Shown: one piece after another, positions 23,890-34,649 of the stretch
Numbering within the stretch: position 1 is the stretch's first letter
Layout: the number at the start of each line of letters is the position of its first letter
From: Euphorbia lathyris
Taxonomy: Eukaryota > Streptophyta > Magnoliopsida > Malpighiales > Euphorbiaceae
Assembly (NCBI RefSeq): GCF_963576675.1
Contig: NC_088918.1
Span: 44,053,501-44,117,500 of the forward strand
Direction: 5' to 3'
Length of the DNA: 64,000 bases
Notes under the pieces: generated by a model
Databases searched by the model: none
Seen by the model: the letters and a program-made list of their open reading frames with translations, nothing else
What the model was told of the DNA's origin: nothing
Translations under genes and position numbers: made by a program

Positions 23890-25714
23890 TGTAGGAAAAT
23901 AGACAAGCCTAGGCGTAGCGGAATAATAAAATTTTATCTCTTTTATCTATTTTCCTTTTCCAATATCTGTTAATTGTTATTTCATATATAAAGAGGGATA
24001 GAAAGTAATACCTTTGGTGAAGAACTATCTACGGTTGCAAACGAAGTGCCCACAACTTTTTATTATCAACTCGTGAGCAATGAACGTTTTGTTCAACACA
24101 GAAAAACAAAACTAATCAGCAATCAACCTTTAAAATAGCAATCGCAATGATTGCCTCTAACAGAAATCGATACGAGATCAAAGAGAGAGTAAGAAATAAT
24201 GTAAATTAGTCGAGACGAAGACGGAACGGTTCCTCCCTCTTTTCTTTTTGTGTTGGTCGAATTTCTGGGGTTAGGGAGTCTATTTATAGACTTCTCAAAA
24301 CCCTAATCCCAGTTGTGTTAGGTAATTAAATAATCAGAATCTCATTCGGAATAGGATTGCTAATTAGATAATTAAATAAACACTTTATTATTATCTAAAT
24401 AATAACTAATTATATCTAGATAATATCATTAATCAAATTAATAATTTAATTATTGTTAGGGATAATTAATTAGAGTTTCAATCCCATTAAAATCTCTAAT
24501 TAACATTATCAGATAATCCTTTAATTTAATTCACAACCATAATCAAATTATAATCATTAATTAAATTAATTATCCCTAATTAATCTACAAATTTCGGCCC
24601 ATATATAGTGTCTCACTAATTACATTTTCGTCCTCTGGTTCCAAATCCCATATGCGACCCATTAGGTTCCTCATTGCCACTAGCCGTATATATCCTTTGG
24701 AATTAATTCATCCTGATTAATCCCAACATGTATATAACGAAATACCGTCGCGAGCTGTTACTAGCAGAACCTATGATATTCCCCCAGAGCAATTAAGAAG
24801 TTAGGTTGATAACTGACGTTAACCTTTCAGCATTAGGTGCAGTATAATACGATCCTTCATCAACTATATCTTGTTGGTCAATTCCTTATAACCATGGAAC
24901 GTGTCAAGGTTACATATAGCGAAGAGTCCGTTTTACTTGTACAGGTTGAATTAACTCTGAAAGATAAGTTAAGTGAAATTTCTATTTCTACTCTTAACTC
25001 GATCACCTTGCAAGGATTTCAGTTAATTCACCACAAGCGGCCATATGGATATATCTCCCATTTATCAGCAGTGACGAATGCTCAATCTGACATTAACTAT
25101 TCTACAATTACTTTGTGTGATACCCAACCCTGCTCTCACACACCCCAGGCTCTCACCTGTTAGATCGTGCTCGCACAGAATCAAAGTACCAAACTCCATA
25201 ATCCAGAATCACTAATTAATGAATGTTTGAGTCTGAGGATTAGTTATACCTACTAATACCAATGAGATGAGTTGAAACATTAGATAAATCAATCCATTCT
25301 GTTATCTCAAGTCGGGTCCCAATCCTAATGAACTCCTTCACCGGATCCATGTAACTGTCTAGATATCTGAATATCTAAAGCTTGTGAGATCAGCTTTCTG
25401 TCTCGACAGAAAACACTGTTACATGCAAGTCTCAACAGTAATATGTCAACCCCTATAACATATTACTTGACTTGGGTTAACTTTAAGTCTATTGGTCTAT
25501 TATAAAGTACAGTCTCACTTCATGCTTGTGTGAACACTTTACAACTACTTAAATAAACTTAGGATTACTTTCTTAATGAAAGATTTGTGCCTTTATATAT
25601 AGTTACATTTTAGTGCTATATATCTGATTAAACAAATGATTAAATAAACAATTTATTCATTAATATTTATATCCTAAAACAATTGTATTTAGGACACTAA
25701 ACTCCAACACCCCA
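23885..25714. mobile_element. Solo copia LTR with TSD CCCCA
   Basis: LTR 23890-25709 (1820 bp, TGTAGG to CCAACA) is flanked by CCCCA at 23885-23889 and 25710-25714. It belongs to the same family and orientation as the LTR at 18777 and retains the minus-strand TATA box (24281-24288). A perfect target duplication with no internal sequence indicates excision by LTR-LTR recombination after insertion into LINE ORF2. Confidence 0.9.
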
Positions 25715-26535
25715 ATCATTATGTACTGAATTGCAACAGATGATGGCTAATTTGTGGTGGGGTGACAAACGGGAGGAGAAAAAGATGCATTGGGCTTTCT
25801 GGGAAGGATTGTGCAAACCAAAACGGGAAGGCGGAATGGGATTCAAATATATCCACTCTTTTAACAAAGCCCTCCTTGCCAAACAGGTTTGGCGAATAAT
25901 TCAGAAAAGCAGCTCTCTAATGGCCTCCGTGTTAAAGGCCAAATATTTTCCTACTCCTGACATTAGAAATGTGACGCTGAAACCAAACTCCAGCTATGTT
26001 TGGCGTAGCATTCTGAGCGCTCGTGAAATCATCCACCGCGAGGCCTGCTGAAAAATCGGCTCGGGGACCTCCATCAACATCACACGAGACAATTGGCTTG
26101 TTGGACACCCCTGCCTCAAACCTTTAACCATGAAATCCAGTCCCCCATCCCCGATGGTGAACTGCCTCATTTACCCTAATCAACGCTTGTGGAATGAAAA
26201 ACTTGTAAGATCTCTTTTCACTGATGATATTGCTGATGCAATTCTAAAATTACTACTGTCTCAGCGAACAGATGATGATATACTTTTTTGGCCTGACAAT
26301 CGCTATGGAAACTACTCAGTTAGAAGTGGATAAAAAATTGCGATTGCATCCCACCAATTCCACAGACCATGGGCATCATCTTCAAAGGGCCACTTCAAAT
26401 TTGGGTAAGCCTATGGAAATTGTCACTGCCACACAAAATAATTCATTTTCTATGGAGAGCTTGTAATGGTTTCCTCCCAACTATGGAGGTATTAAGGCTT
26501 AGACATTTAAGCCCACCTCGAGGCTGTTCGAATTA
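25715..26535 (+). pseudogene. LINE ORF2, middle part (RT C-terminal and zf-RVT region)
   Basis: Translation resumes with QQMMANLWWGDK and continues with KREGGMGFK, FNKALLAKQVWR and NSSYVWRSIL, the well-conserved segment after RT in plant LINEs. It ends before the MITE with FLWRACNGFLPT and LSPPRGCSN. Stops are at about 26049 and 26332. The zinc-binding segment begins here and ends beyond the MITE. Confidence 0.8.
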
Positions 26536-26975
26536 GAGCATCTCTACTGGGTGTTACAAGCTTGTTGCTTGTAACACCCAACCATTAGAGTTGATGTGTT
26601 ATTGGAGTTGCAAAATAGAAAGAGTTGCTTGCAGTGGTAACACACAATTTAATTTGAAATAGGCTAATGTATGAAGGGAGTTGAGTTCCACCGCAGTCTA
26701 TTAAATTGCCACAATTGGCGCGTACAATGCAATCCCCAATTGTGGCAACTTAATTTCTTTTTTTCTTTCATAAAGTGACAGACAATTGTCTGCCACTTTT
26801 TCTTTGCACAGACATATATATATATGTTTATATTTTGTATTTTTTTATTATAATTTTTTTTTATAAAATCTTGAAGTGACAAAGTATATACTGGTGTGTT
26901 TTTTATGGTTGTGTTTTGTGATTAGGTGGCATTATTTTGTAACTTAGTGTGTTATAACCACTATTGTTGCTCTTA
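26533..26975. mobile_element. PIF/Harbinger-like MITE, TSD TTA
   Basis: The element 26536-26972 (437 bp) is flanked by TTA on both sides. Its ends are loosely inverted (GAGCATCTCTACTGGG against the reverse of CACTATTGTTGCTC). Removing it with one TTA restores the LINE frame GCSN-YKHMEET, good evidence for the boundaries. It contains an internal palindrome TTGCCACAATTGG / CCAATTGTGGCAA at about 26706-26748 and encodes nothing. Confidence 0.8.
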
Positions 26976-27804
26976 TAAGCACATGGAGGAAACAATCCTG
27001 CACTTTTTCAGGGACTGTAAAGGGATTAGACAACTGTGGAAATGCTGTGGTCTGCCGTTGAAAGTCTATGATTGCCCCGGGAGGAATTTCAGTGAATGGA
27101 CCCAATTGATCTTCTCAATTTTGAGTGCTAAGGAAGCTCCTTTGTTTTGTGTCATCCTTTGGCTCCTCTGGTAGAGAAGGAATGCTTCCATATATGGCAA
27201 AAAGCAAATTGAGATTGGGTGGATCCCTAGCAAAGCACACTCAATTTTAGACTCTTTTAATGATGCAAACTCTCCTTCATCTCTCCACCAATCTCGGTCT
27301 GAATCCAGTTTGAATACCAGGTGTTCTTGGCAAGCTCCCCCTCCAAACATGGTAAAAGTGAATTGTGATGCTGCCTTTCTACTAAATGGATCCAAATGTT
27401 GTGCTGGGATTGTAATTAGAGACCATTGCGGACAAATATTAGTCAGTGCCTCCATCCCGTTAGTCCTATGTTTCAACCCAGAATTTGCAGAACTATCTGC
27501 AGTAATTCATGGTCTACGACTGGCTGCTGCACACTCTCTCCCCAACATCGTGGTGGCCTCAGACTCAAAGCTTGTCATCGAGGCGATTACAGCCCAATCA
27601 GAACCTCATTTCCTAATGACCGATCAAATGGCGGAGATCCATGCCTTAGCCCGTCTATTGACATCAGCAGTTTTTGTTTTTGAAAGAATTTTGAAAGAAG
27701 AGAAGCAAACTCAGCAGCCCACTCGATTGCTAAATGGGGTGCTGGGTTCTCTTCACCTCAAACTTTTATTAAGGGTTTCCCACTTTTTTAATGCCTTGTA
27801 TTGA
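26976..27804 (+). pseudogene. LINE ORF2, RNase H-like C-terminus
   Basis: After the zinc-region remnant HMEETILHFFRDC, an RVT_3-type RNase H fold follows: VNCDAAFL (first Asp, about 27358), FAELSAVIHGLRLA (Glu, about 27484) and VVASDSKLVIEAI (Asp, about 27550). The expected last block (NSAAHSIAKWG) is present, but in a neighbouring frame after a frameshift near 27690. A stop at 27172 also breaks it. Plant L1 lineages with a C-terminal RNase H are known. Confidence 0.8.
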
Positions 27805-27851
27805 TAATGCTGTATCTGATGTTATTCATTATTGTAAAGGCTTTGTTCTCT

Positions 27852-27876
27852 CAAAAAAAAAAAAAAAAAAAAAAAA
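27852..27876 (+). other. LINE poly(A) tail
   Basis: An uninterrupted run of about 25 A follows the final untranslated part of ORF2 and marks the 3' end of the LINE and the start of host flank. Confidence 0.85.
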
Positions 27877-28241
27877 AGCCTTTGTGATGTGATCAAAGAA
27901 ACAAATAATATTCCTCCTGTATTGGGAATTGTATTGCTAACAACACAACACGAGTAGCTTAGAAAGTAGCAGATGGAATTTACTTTAACGTGTTTCAAGT
28001 ATTTTTCTCCTTTCCCTTTTGGAAAAAGTTTGATTTGGTAATTGCCATCACTAGAAAAAGAAGAAGTAATACAAGTGCAAAGTAGGGCAGACAGACATAC
28101 AGCAACAATTAACAGCTTCTAGGAGATGAAGAGTAGAGAATGTACAAAGAAGGCAGAAGCAAATGCACTCATGGTTTTAACATTCCCAAAGCTTGGCAAC
28201 AAAAGCACACCAAAATACATATCAGCAGCGATATCACTCCC
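27877..28241. other. Intergenic, 3' flank of the PBL8-like gene
   Basis: 365 bases between the LINE tail and the PBL8-like stop codon. This must contain the 3' UTR and polyadenylation region of the kinase (minus strand). No clear AATAAA hexamer or repeat was recognised. Confidence 0.5.
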
Positions 28242-31200
28242 TCATCTAACCCTGCATGCTGCAGGCCCACCTGGGGAGCAATTTGGATTTGGAGACCGAC
28301 AATTTGAACCCGGACCAACATTATTCGCAAATCTTCTACGCACTCGATAATCAGGTACTCCTCCTCCTATGGCAAATGCACCTACATTGCCTGCTAGGAT
28401 CGGAGTCAATGATGACGAGACTTCATCACCCCCATCCTTGCTGCATTGTAAAGGTTCTAAAGTCTCAACTACATCACTCATCAAAGGCCTCGCTTTCGGA
28501 TTTTGGCTCAGACAATAGTATGCCAAGCTGCATGCTTTTTGTGCTGCTCTTACAGAATACTGATTCTCCAATCTAGGGTCAATTATTTGCAGCAACTTTC
28601 TCTTATCATTCAATTTTGGACGGGCCCAATCTACCAAGCTCTGTTCTTTGCTCGGTCTTGTCTTGTCAACCGATTTCCTTCCTGTTAATAGCTCTAGAAG
28701 AACAACTCCAAAACTGTATACATCACTTCTTGCAGTCAGGTGACCTGCGAATCATCATATAAATGTATGTCCTTGAGAAAGCTGAGCATGCAATACAAGC
28801 TCACGAAAATAATACTTGGTAAATATATGTTTGCTATTATTTGTCACATTATCAAGGGTTTTGAGTTTGCACCAAATATTCTTCAGAATCACAAAGGCCA
28901 AAAGGCCATTAACTTGATAGTCGATGATGTTATGCTTATAGCCTTTCCGCACAATTTCATGATTTACCTTTCACATATCTCTCTCTTTGATTTAAACCTA
29001 AAGTTTAGATCATTTTATTCTAAGGATGGCATGGCTACCATTAAAACATAACACATGCACTGATCAAATTCTGCCAAGCAACTCTCAGACTAATTTTATT
29101 TCTCCATACATCAAAATAGATCACAATTATAGCCTTAAAGAAACAAGCATTGTTGATCTTGCTACTGAACAATGAATCAAAAATTACAGAGATAAAGGCT
29201 TACCCGTCATTACATATTCAGGGGCAGCATAACCATAGGTACCCATCACTCGAGTTGATACGTGAGTCTCATCACCCTGTGGTCCAGCTTTTGCAAGCCC
29301 AAAATCAGATAGCTTGGCTGTATAATCCTATGGATATACACAAGGAATTCGGGTCAATGAAGGAAGAAATCCCTATACCAAAAAAGCATAGAAGGAAGTT
29401 CTCATATAATTGAATTATAAGACACACCACACTTACAGAGTCCAATAATATATTTGAGGTTTTGAAGTCCCGATATATAACTGGTCTCTCAGCATTGTGA
29501 AGGAAAGCAAGTCCTTTGGCAGCCCCAAGGGCAATCATCATTCTTGTGGCCCAAGGCAATGGAACAGTTGCCTCTGAAAGGCCATATTAATATGAGTTAA
29601 CCAAATATAATCTCACAGATAATTAAACAATTAAGTCCCAAACAAATTATGAAGATAATGCTTGTATCATCATGTTGCTTTCTTTGATTAAGAGTACAAT
29701 ATGTCCATCATTATGATGGATGATTTGAAATTGTCATTCACATTTATCATAGAGCACAGCTCATTAAATGTGCACGATCAATCCATACGTGTTCTTTTAT
29801 TCTGATAATTCTTCTTCCTTGTAAATCTAAGTAAAATCCTTTTTCACTATAGAATAAGTAGCATGCAACAAATGACAATATATTCAGTTATTACAATAGC
29901 ACAGGCAAACAAACACATTAGAAAACTCCATGAATAGTAATGTAAGAATGCTTAGTTTCACTGAACAGTGTTTAGATCTAGGTTGGTTTGAAATGAGAAG
30001 ATTGTAGGGAAAGAGCTTCCTTCATGGAAGTTTGCTAATGAACCCGCACTTAAAAACCGATAACTCACAAGAGATGGACCCTGTAGTGGAGTGGTCAAAA
30101 AGTTATTTCATGGACATGGACATGGAAACAAACACCTAGAAACCTTATCTCTAAAACATAATCTTCATAAAATAAAATAGCCTTCAAACAAAAACTTCAT
30201 ACAATAAAATAGCCTTCAAACAAAAACTGATACGGACACGAAACGGAGAAACACTACTAAAGAGGAGTGTCCATACAACATAGACCATAACTAATCTAGA
30301 GGCCTCATCTAATTAAATTTCAGCCAATGCAATGCATGTTGAAAATGCAGGGAGCTCAAGTATTTTTTGGAAGTCAATTTGGAATTTAAAAAAAAAAAGT
30401 TTCAGTTGCATCTCTCCGGCGTTCATTGATAGATTAAAAGGAATTAGAAGAAGAATCCATGAGCATTTAGAGATGGATTTTGAAGGGTACAACGCAAGTC
30501 AAGTGATAAGTTCAAAAGAAGTATTTTTTCTTCGCGAAGGCTATATCAACTGGTAATATACTGGTGGTGCATAAAAATTAGACAAAGACCAGGGATTTGC
30601 ATTTCACTGGACATAGAAATTCACAAAAAAAAGGGAAGTGCTCATTATTAAGAAATCGAAAGATGTCAACACTAAAAGGATCAAGAATGTTTTCTGGGAT
30701 AGGTACAAATTTAGCCCTATTGTTTATTGCCGGAGAATGGAATTAGCCACCACCTACAAAACAGTGAAATTTTAAGTCTAACTTTGACCACAATGCAATT
30801 TCAAGCCTCAATTACCAAATATGAGTTTTTCTAATGTGCAATTTCATGTACTAGTCATCGCTCAACCTCCAATATTCTGGATATCCCAGGAAATTGCGCA
30901 TTTTTAGTTATTGAAAATAACTCATCTTCTATTAATGAAATTGTTTGATGAAAGTTAGGCTTAAAATTACATTTTATTGGGCTCTACTCCTATAATCATA
31001 GGGTTAAATTTGTATTTGATTCCCTTTTATTTCACTATAAAATCAGACCAAAATCTAGGATAAAAATGTTGATCATGGCATGAAGTTTTGATTGCCATTA
31101 TTTTGGCTTGAAAAAGAAAAAATCAAAGATGAGAATTATTAATCGAAAAAGGAAAATGCAAAGGCTACAATTATTGGCTTGAAATGTCAAACAAATGAAG

Positions 31201-32009
31201 AAAATGGAAATAAAAAAGAGATATAATTTGTCATACACCGCAGGTACCAACTTTGTCCCAATTATTGTGTTTCAAAATGAAAAGCAAAGATGAGAAAGAG
31301 GGATGAAACAGCATACTTCGAAAAAGGTGATTCTCAAGGCTTCCTCTGAACATAAATTCATAAACGAGTAATCTATGATCATCCTCGCAACAGTATCCAA
31401 TCAACTTGACCAGATTAGGATGTCTGAGTTGGCCGAGAAAGTTGACTTCCGTCTGAAAGTATGAATTGACAAAGTCAGAAGTGAAATGCATAGAAAAAAA
31501 AAGAAAAAGAAAAATGAGAAGAAGAAGCATACAAGCCATTCCCGGTGGCCTTGAAGACCCTCCTTGTTGAGGACCTTAACAGCAACAGGGAGAGATTTGA
31601 GTCCGACTCTAACATTCTCATCAATGTAGCCTTTATAAACAGTACCAAATCCACCTTCCCCGAGAATGTAATCAGAACGGAAGCTCTTGGTTATGGTCTC
31701 AAGCTCAAATAAGGTAAAGGCAATAACATGGGTATAAAGAAGAGCATTCTTCCTGGAATCCTCAAAGTTTCGTGGAGTAGATGTAGGATCGCTCAGATCT
31801 GATATAGAGCGGGTGTGCTTCTTGTCAGCGGCAGCATTTTTAAGGGCGACAGATGAAGAAGAAGAAGATAACATGTGATGAAGCTGGTGTTGAACTGGAA
31901 AAACAATTGAAATTAGAAAAAGGCCCAGATCTGGAGAAAGAAAGAAAAGGTTATTACCTTGAGCATTGGAGACAACAGCAGATTCCTCTCTAGTGCCACA
32001 GTTACCCAT
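28242..32009 (-). CDS. PBL8: PBL8-like receptor-like cytoplasmic kinase (RLCK-VII)
   Basis: Six exons join in frame: 31958-32009, 31533-31894, 31317-31452, 29437-29573, 29204-29327 and 28242-28744. All introns are GT-AG and the total is 1314 nt, or 437 residues plus TGA. The protein starts MGNCGT, an N-myristoylation/palmitoylation motif, so plasma-membrane attachment is expected. The kinase domain follows: GEGGFG loop 96-101, VAVK lysine 124, [10 protein letters not shown] with catalytic Asp 219, DFG 237-239, activation loop with [17 protein letters not shown] to 266, and a tail ending CRVR. From recall it is close to Arabidopsis PBL8 (At5g01020) along its length, with a longer Ser/Ala insert at about 26-40. 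RLCK-VII kinases relay signals from immune and developmental receptors. The start was chosen because the in-frame upstream ATG (32063) would hide the lipidation motif. No disabling change was seen. Confidence 0.93.
30156..30228. repeat. Short tandem duplication in PBL8 intron 3
   Basis: Two copies of a unit of about 35 bases containing AATAAAATAGCCTTCAAAC and AAAAACT lie side by side. No function is suggested. Confidence 0.5.
30697..31023. repeat. Foldback MITE in PBL8 intron 3
   Basis: The left arm GGGATAGGTACAAATTTAGCCCTAT (about 30697-30720) pairs with the right arm (rc GGGAATCAAATACAAATTTAACCCTAT, ending near 31023), and weaker pairing continues inward. Boundaries are approximate. It makes up a fifth of the 1.74-kb intron. 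Confidence 0.55.
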
Positions 32010-33355
32010 ATTGTTGAAAGTGACTGAATAGAAGGTGCTGCTGCTGCACAAGTAGTTGAACAACTATAATAACAGGCAGTGGTAGTGTGGTAGCCCAGAC
32101 TCTCATGCTTAGCTTGCTCTTCTCTCTATCAGTCTTGTAAAACTAAATACTAAAATACTATCCTTCCTTACCAAATTCTACTATACATGATGCGAGTATA
32201 GAGGGAGAGAATGGGTGTGGCAGTGTTTCTGCCTATCAGAATGAGAGAAGAGAGAGCCTATTCGCTGTTTCAAAAGGTGGGTAGGACCATTTTGTGACCT
32301 CTTCTCTTTCCTCTCTACTCCTTTTTACAGTTAGCTTCTACTGTACTAGTGTCTCTTCCCTTTTCTTTCTTTTTAACTCACAAACTCCTGCATTTTATAT
32401 TGGCCCTGTTTGGGAATTAGCTGTTAGCTGTTAGCTGATTACATTAGCTGATTTGACTAGCTGATTTGATTAGCTGTTTGTTAAACCTGTTTGGTAAAAG
32501 ACAAATAAGGGCATTAATAGAAGAGATAGTCTATTTATTGGGGTCAAAAAAGTCCATTAATTTTAATATCCCAAAACGCTAATTGAAAAAGCTCCTAAAA
32601 TGAGCTTTTTCAAAATTAGCGTTTTCATCCCAAAACGCTCTTCCAAACCTCTCTCCACCAAACACTCCAATCAGCAGTTTCAGTGGTCAAACCGCTAAAG
32701 TTGGTCAAAAACGCTTTTTTTATCCCAAAACGCTCTTTGCCAAACAGGGCCATTCATTTTTTATTTTTCCAATTCAATACCTCTTCATACTTCCATATAC
32801 TTAAATCTCAATTTGTAATGTCTATAAACGATTCGGGATTTCAATTACTTATTTTTCCTTCTTTTTGATTTGCAAATTTCCTCACTCAATTTCTAACTTT
32901 GTGTCAATGTAAACCTTACTGCTACCTTTGTTTAACGCGTGTTATCCACATGCTCGCTAAACATGACATGAGAAGTTTGGGTTGGAGAATTGTTAGTCCC
33001 ACAAAATACCAATCAACTCTTTCTCTTTTTTGTTTAAAAAGAAAAAAAAATCAAATAGTCACTTATTGGTTAACAACACTGACATTTTGTATAGGGGAAA
33101 ATTACAAATTTTGGTGAAATGAGAGACTCATTTATATTTTTAGATCCATTAGGAACCAACTTATATACATAAACTATACACTGGCCACTTCCTCAAAATA
33201 TCCTTCATATATATATAAGAACTTATGTATTGTCAATCCGCCTTCCTATCTAACATTCGCGAATTCGAAACGCCAACTCCAAACTTGAACCAAGAGCATC
33301 TCCAACACCACCCATCTTTGCATTTCTTCTTCCATCGTCTTTCAAATCGATTTCA
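32010..33355. promoter_or_regulatory. Bidirectional intergenic region of PBL8 and DUF1985 exon 1 (copy A)
   Basis: The region lies head-to-head between the PBL8 ATG (minus) and a DUF1985-type ATG (plus, 33356). It is pyrimidine-rich on the plus strand just upstream of PBL8 (CTCTTCTCTCTATC, CTCTTCTCTTTCCTCTC), as is common in plant core promoters. The plus side has TATATATATAAG at about 33208. Transcription start sites cannot be placed. The region is conserved in copies B and C. Confidence 0.5.
32399..32754. mobile_element. MITE with GGCCCTGTTTGG ends, TSD ATT
   Basis: Element 32402-32751 begins GGCCCTGTTTGGGAAT and ends GCCAAACAGGGCC. ATT flanks both sides and the empty site is visible in copy B (TTTATATTCATTTT near 35038), which proves the insertion. 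The 3-bp duplication and G-rich ends point to PIF/Harbinger. Repeated TTAGCTGTTAGCTG and CAAAACGCT motifs fill the interior. Confidence 0.85.
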
Positions 33356-33376
33356 ATGGCAAGAACCGGCAAGAAG
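33356..33376 (+). pseudogene. DUF1985-type exon 1, duplicated orphan (copy A)
   Basis: ATG plus six codons (MARTGKK) followed by a GTATGTTA donor, as in the native gene at 38252. After eight intron bases the sequence switches to a gypsy LTR end, so no downstream exons exist. An identical orphan is in copy B at 35650-35670. Confidence 0.7.
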
Positions 33377-33384
33377 GTATGTTA

Positions 33385-34475
33385 TGATGCGAACCCACGA
33401 GAAACAGTGCCTCGAAAACCCAACAACTAGATTTGATCCTTAGGAAATCTAACGAAACAGGGTCGGACAGAAAAGAACCCTTACAAAATTAGGTTGTAAA
33501 GACCCAATCCCAGTCTCCAACAATTAAGGATTTAATCTCGAACTGTTCAAAGTAGTGCCCGAAAGAACACAAGAGAAACCACTCACAACTCTTTAAGACT
33601 AATATTTTTATTAAGATGAAACTTGTCTCTTACATATGAAAAAGCTCACCTTTAAATAGGTAAAGCAAATACAAACAATGACTTGAATTGCCCTTACATA
33701 TCTTTGATATCAATAATAATACAAGGGTATTTAAGTACTTTATTTAGTCAAACCATTAAGACAAAGAAAATCAATACACATAATTTGACAATAATGCAAA
33801 TGAGAAAACAAGACTCAATTCTCATGGAATTGATTAGGTTCACATTGTGTTGAAATTGTCATTTTGACCATTGAAATAATTAAATCAATTCATATTGAAT
33901 TGGTTTTTATTTTCCCAATAAATCCAAATGGTTAAAATTCACATGGTGATTTTTGACTCAATTTCACCGCTAGTTTTGTTTAGTCCATGTTCGGTTTCTT
34001 TGATGTGTCCGCTTTCCGAATAACCCGAGAGGTATGAAAAAGTTATAGCTTCTTGAATTCCATCCGTGTCAATTTGGTCCGACATATCTAACATTTGCAC
34101 CATATATGTTTGGAACTCCTCTTCAAACTTCTTAGCACGTGCTCGAGTAACAGTTCCATCTGGTAGACGTATTCGCTCCACATGAGAATCCGGATTTTCA
34201 ACCCGGGTTATATCATTCCCTCCCTCCTCAGAAGGATTCGACCTCGAATCAGAATCTGCATCATAAAAAGATAAATCAGTAACATTAAAAGTAGCTGATA
34301 CATTATACTCACTAGGTAAATCAATTTTGTAAGCGTTGTCATTAACGCACTCCAAAACTCGAAAAGGACCATCGCCTCGGGGTTGAAGCTTATTTTTACG
34401 AAGTCCTGGAAATCTCTCTTTTCGAAAATGCACCCACACCAAATCACCAGGTGCAAACACAACCCGTTTACGATG
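33385..34475 (-). mobile_element. Ty3/gypsy fragment A: integrase C-terminus and 3' LTR
   Basis: Plus-strand view starts TGATGCGAACCC, the outer LTR terminus (element end GGGTTCGCATCA), placed eight bases into DUF1985 intron 1. It continues through an LTR (TATA-like CTATTTAAAGG on the minus strand near 33650) into integrase C-terminal codons. It stops at about 34475, where PBL8 exon 2 begins. Fragment B at 35679-36748 is nearly identical. The rest of the gypsy element is absent. Confidence 0.85.
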
Positions 34476-34649
34476 AAGGGCAACATATGAAAAAGAAGAA
34501 GAAGAAGATAACATGTGATGAAGCTGGTGTTGAACTGGAAAAACAATTGAAATTAGAAAAAGGCCCAGATCTGGAGAAAGAAAGAAAAGGTTATTACCTT
34601 GAGCATTGGAGACAACAGCAGATTCCTCTCTAGTGCCACAGTTGCCCAT
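33939..34649 (-). CDS. Chimeric gene: PBL8 N-terminus fused in frame to gypsy integrase C-terminus
   Basis: Exon 1 (34598-34649) and the start of exon 2 (from 34534) are copied from PBL8: [17 protein letters not shown], then [14 protein letters not shown]. After VAL the frame passes without a break into a Ty3/gypsy integrase C-terminal segment: HRKRVVFAPGDLVWVHFRKE, QPRGDGPFRVLE, NDNAYKIDLP, ATFNVTDLSFYDAD, NPSEEGG, then TVTRARAKKFEEE and a TGA at 33939. The spliced length is 648 nt, or 215 residues. The 63-nt intron is preserved. The promoter is a full PBL8 promoter copy and the 3' end would use the gypsy LTR. A product would keep the lipidation motif and lack any kinase domain. Whether it is expressed is unknown. 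Confidence 0.7.
   Translation of the reverse strand: MGNCGTREESAVVSNAQGNNLFFLSPDLGLFLISIVFPVQHQLHHMLSSSSSFSYVALHRKRVVFAPGDLVWVHFRKERFPGLRKNKLQPRGDGPFRVLECVNDNAYKIDLPSEYNVSATFNVTDLSFYDADSDSRSNPSEEGGNDITRVENPDSHVERIRLPDGTVTRARAKKFEEEFQTYMVQMLDMSDQIDTDGIQEAITFSYLSGYSESGHIKETEHGLNKTSGEIESKITM

Larger units (their letters stand above)
3406..27876 (+). mobile_element. L1-type LINE, nested and interrupted
   Basis: One LINE can be followed through the block: ORF1 pieces (3406-3802 and 20609-21249), ORF2 endonuclease and RT (21447-23889), the RT C-terminal part (25715-26535), an RNase H-like end (26976-27804) and a poly(A) tail at 27852-27876. Removing the copia element with one TSD copy restores an open ORF1 reading frame. 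Removing the solo LTR and the MITE likewise rejoins ORF2. Several stops and frameshifts show the element is dead. The 5' end is lost at the CACTA boundary, so the target duplication of the LINE cannot be defined. Confidence 0.85.
31850..33384. repeat. Promoter triplication, copy A (native PBL8 side)
   Basis: Covers PBL8 exon 2 start, intron 1, exon 1, the shared upstream region, and at its right edge a DUF1985-type exon 1 (ATG at 33356) with the first bases of its intron. Copies B (34476-35678) and C (36749-38281) are almost identical over the shared part. Copy A differs by the 350-bp MITE at 32402-32751. Only copy A leads into the complete kinase gene. Confidence 0.9.

Noticed and set aside
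32010..32063. Upstream in-frame ATG that would extend PBL8 by 18 residues
   Set aside because: The extension would bury the MGNC lipidation motif that defines the family, so the ATG at 32009 is preferred.
33225..33443. A 72-codon plus-strand frame that is nearly identical at 35519-35737
   Set aside because: Its conservation follows from the segmental duplication. It runs over the orphan DUF1985 exon 1 in another frame and into the gypsy LTR, so it is not a gene.
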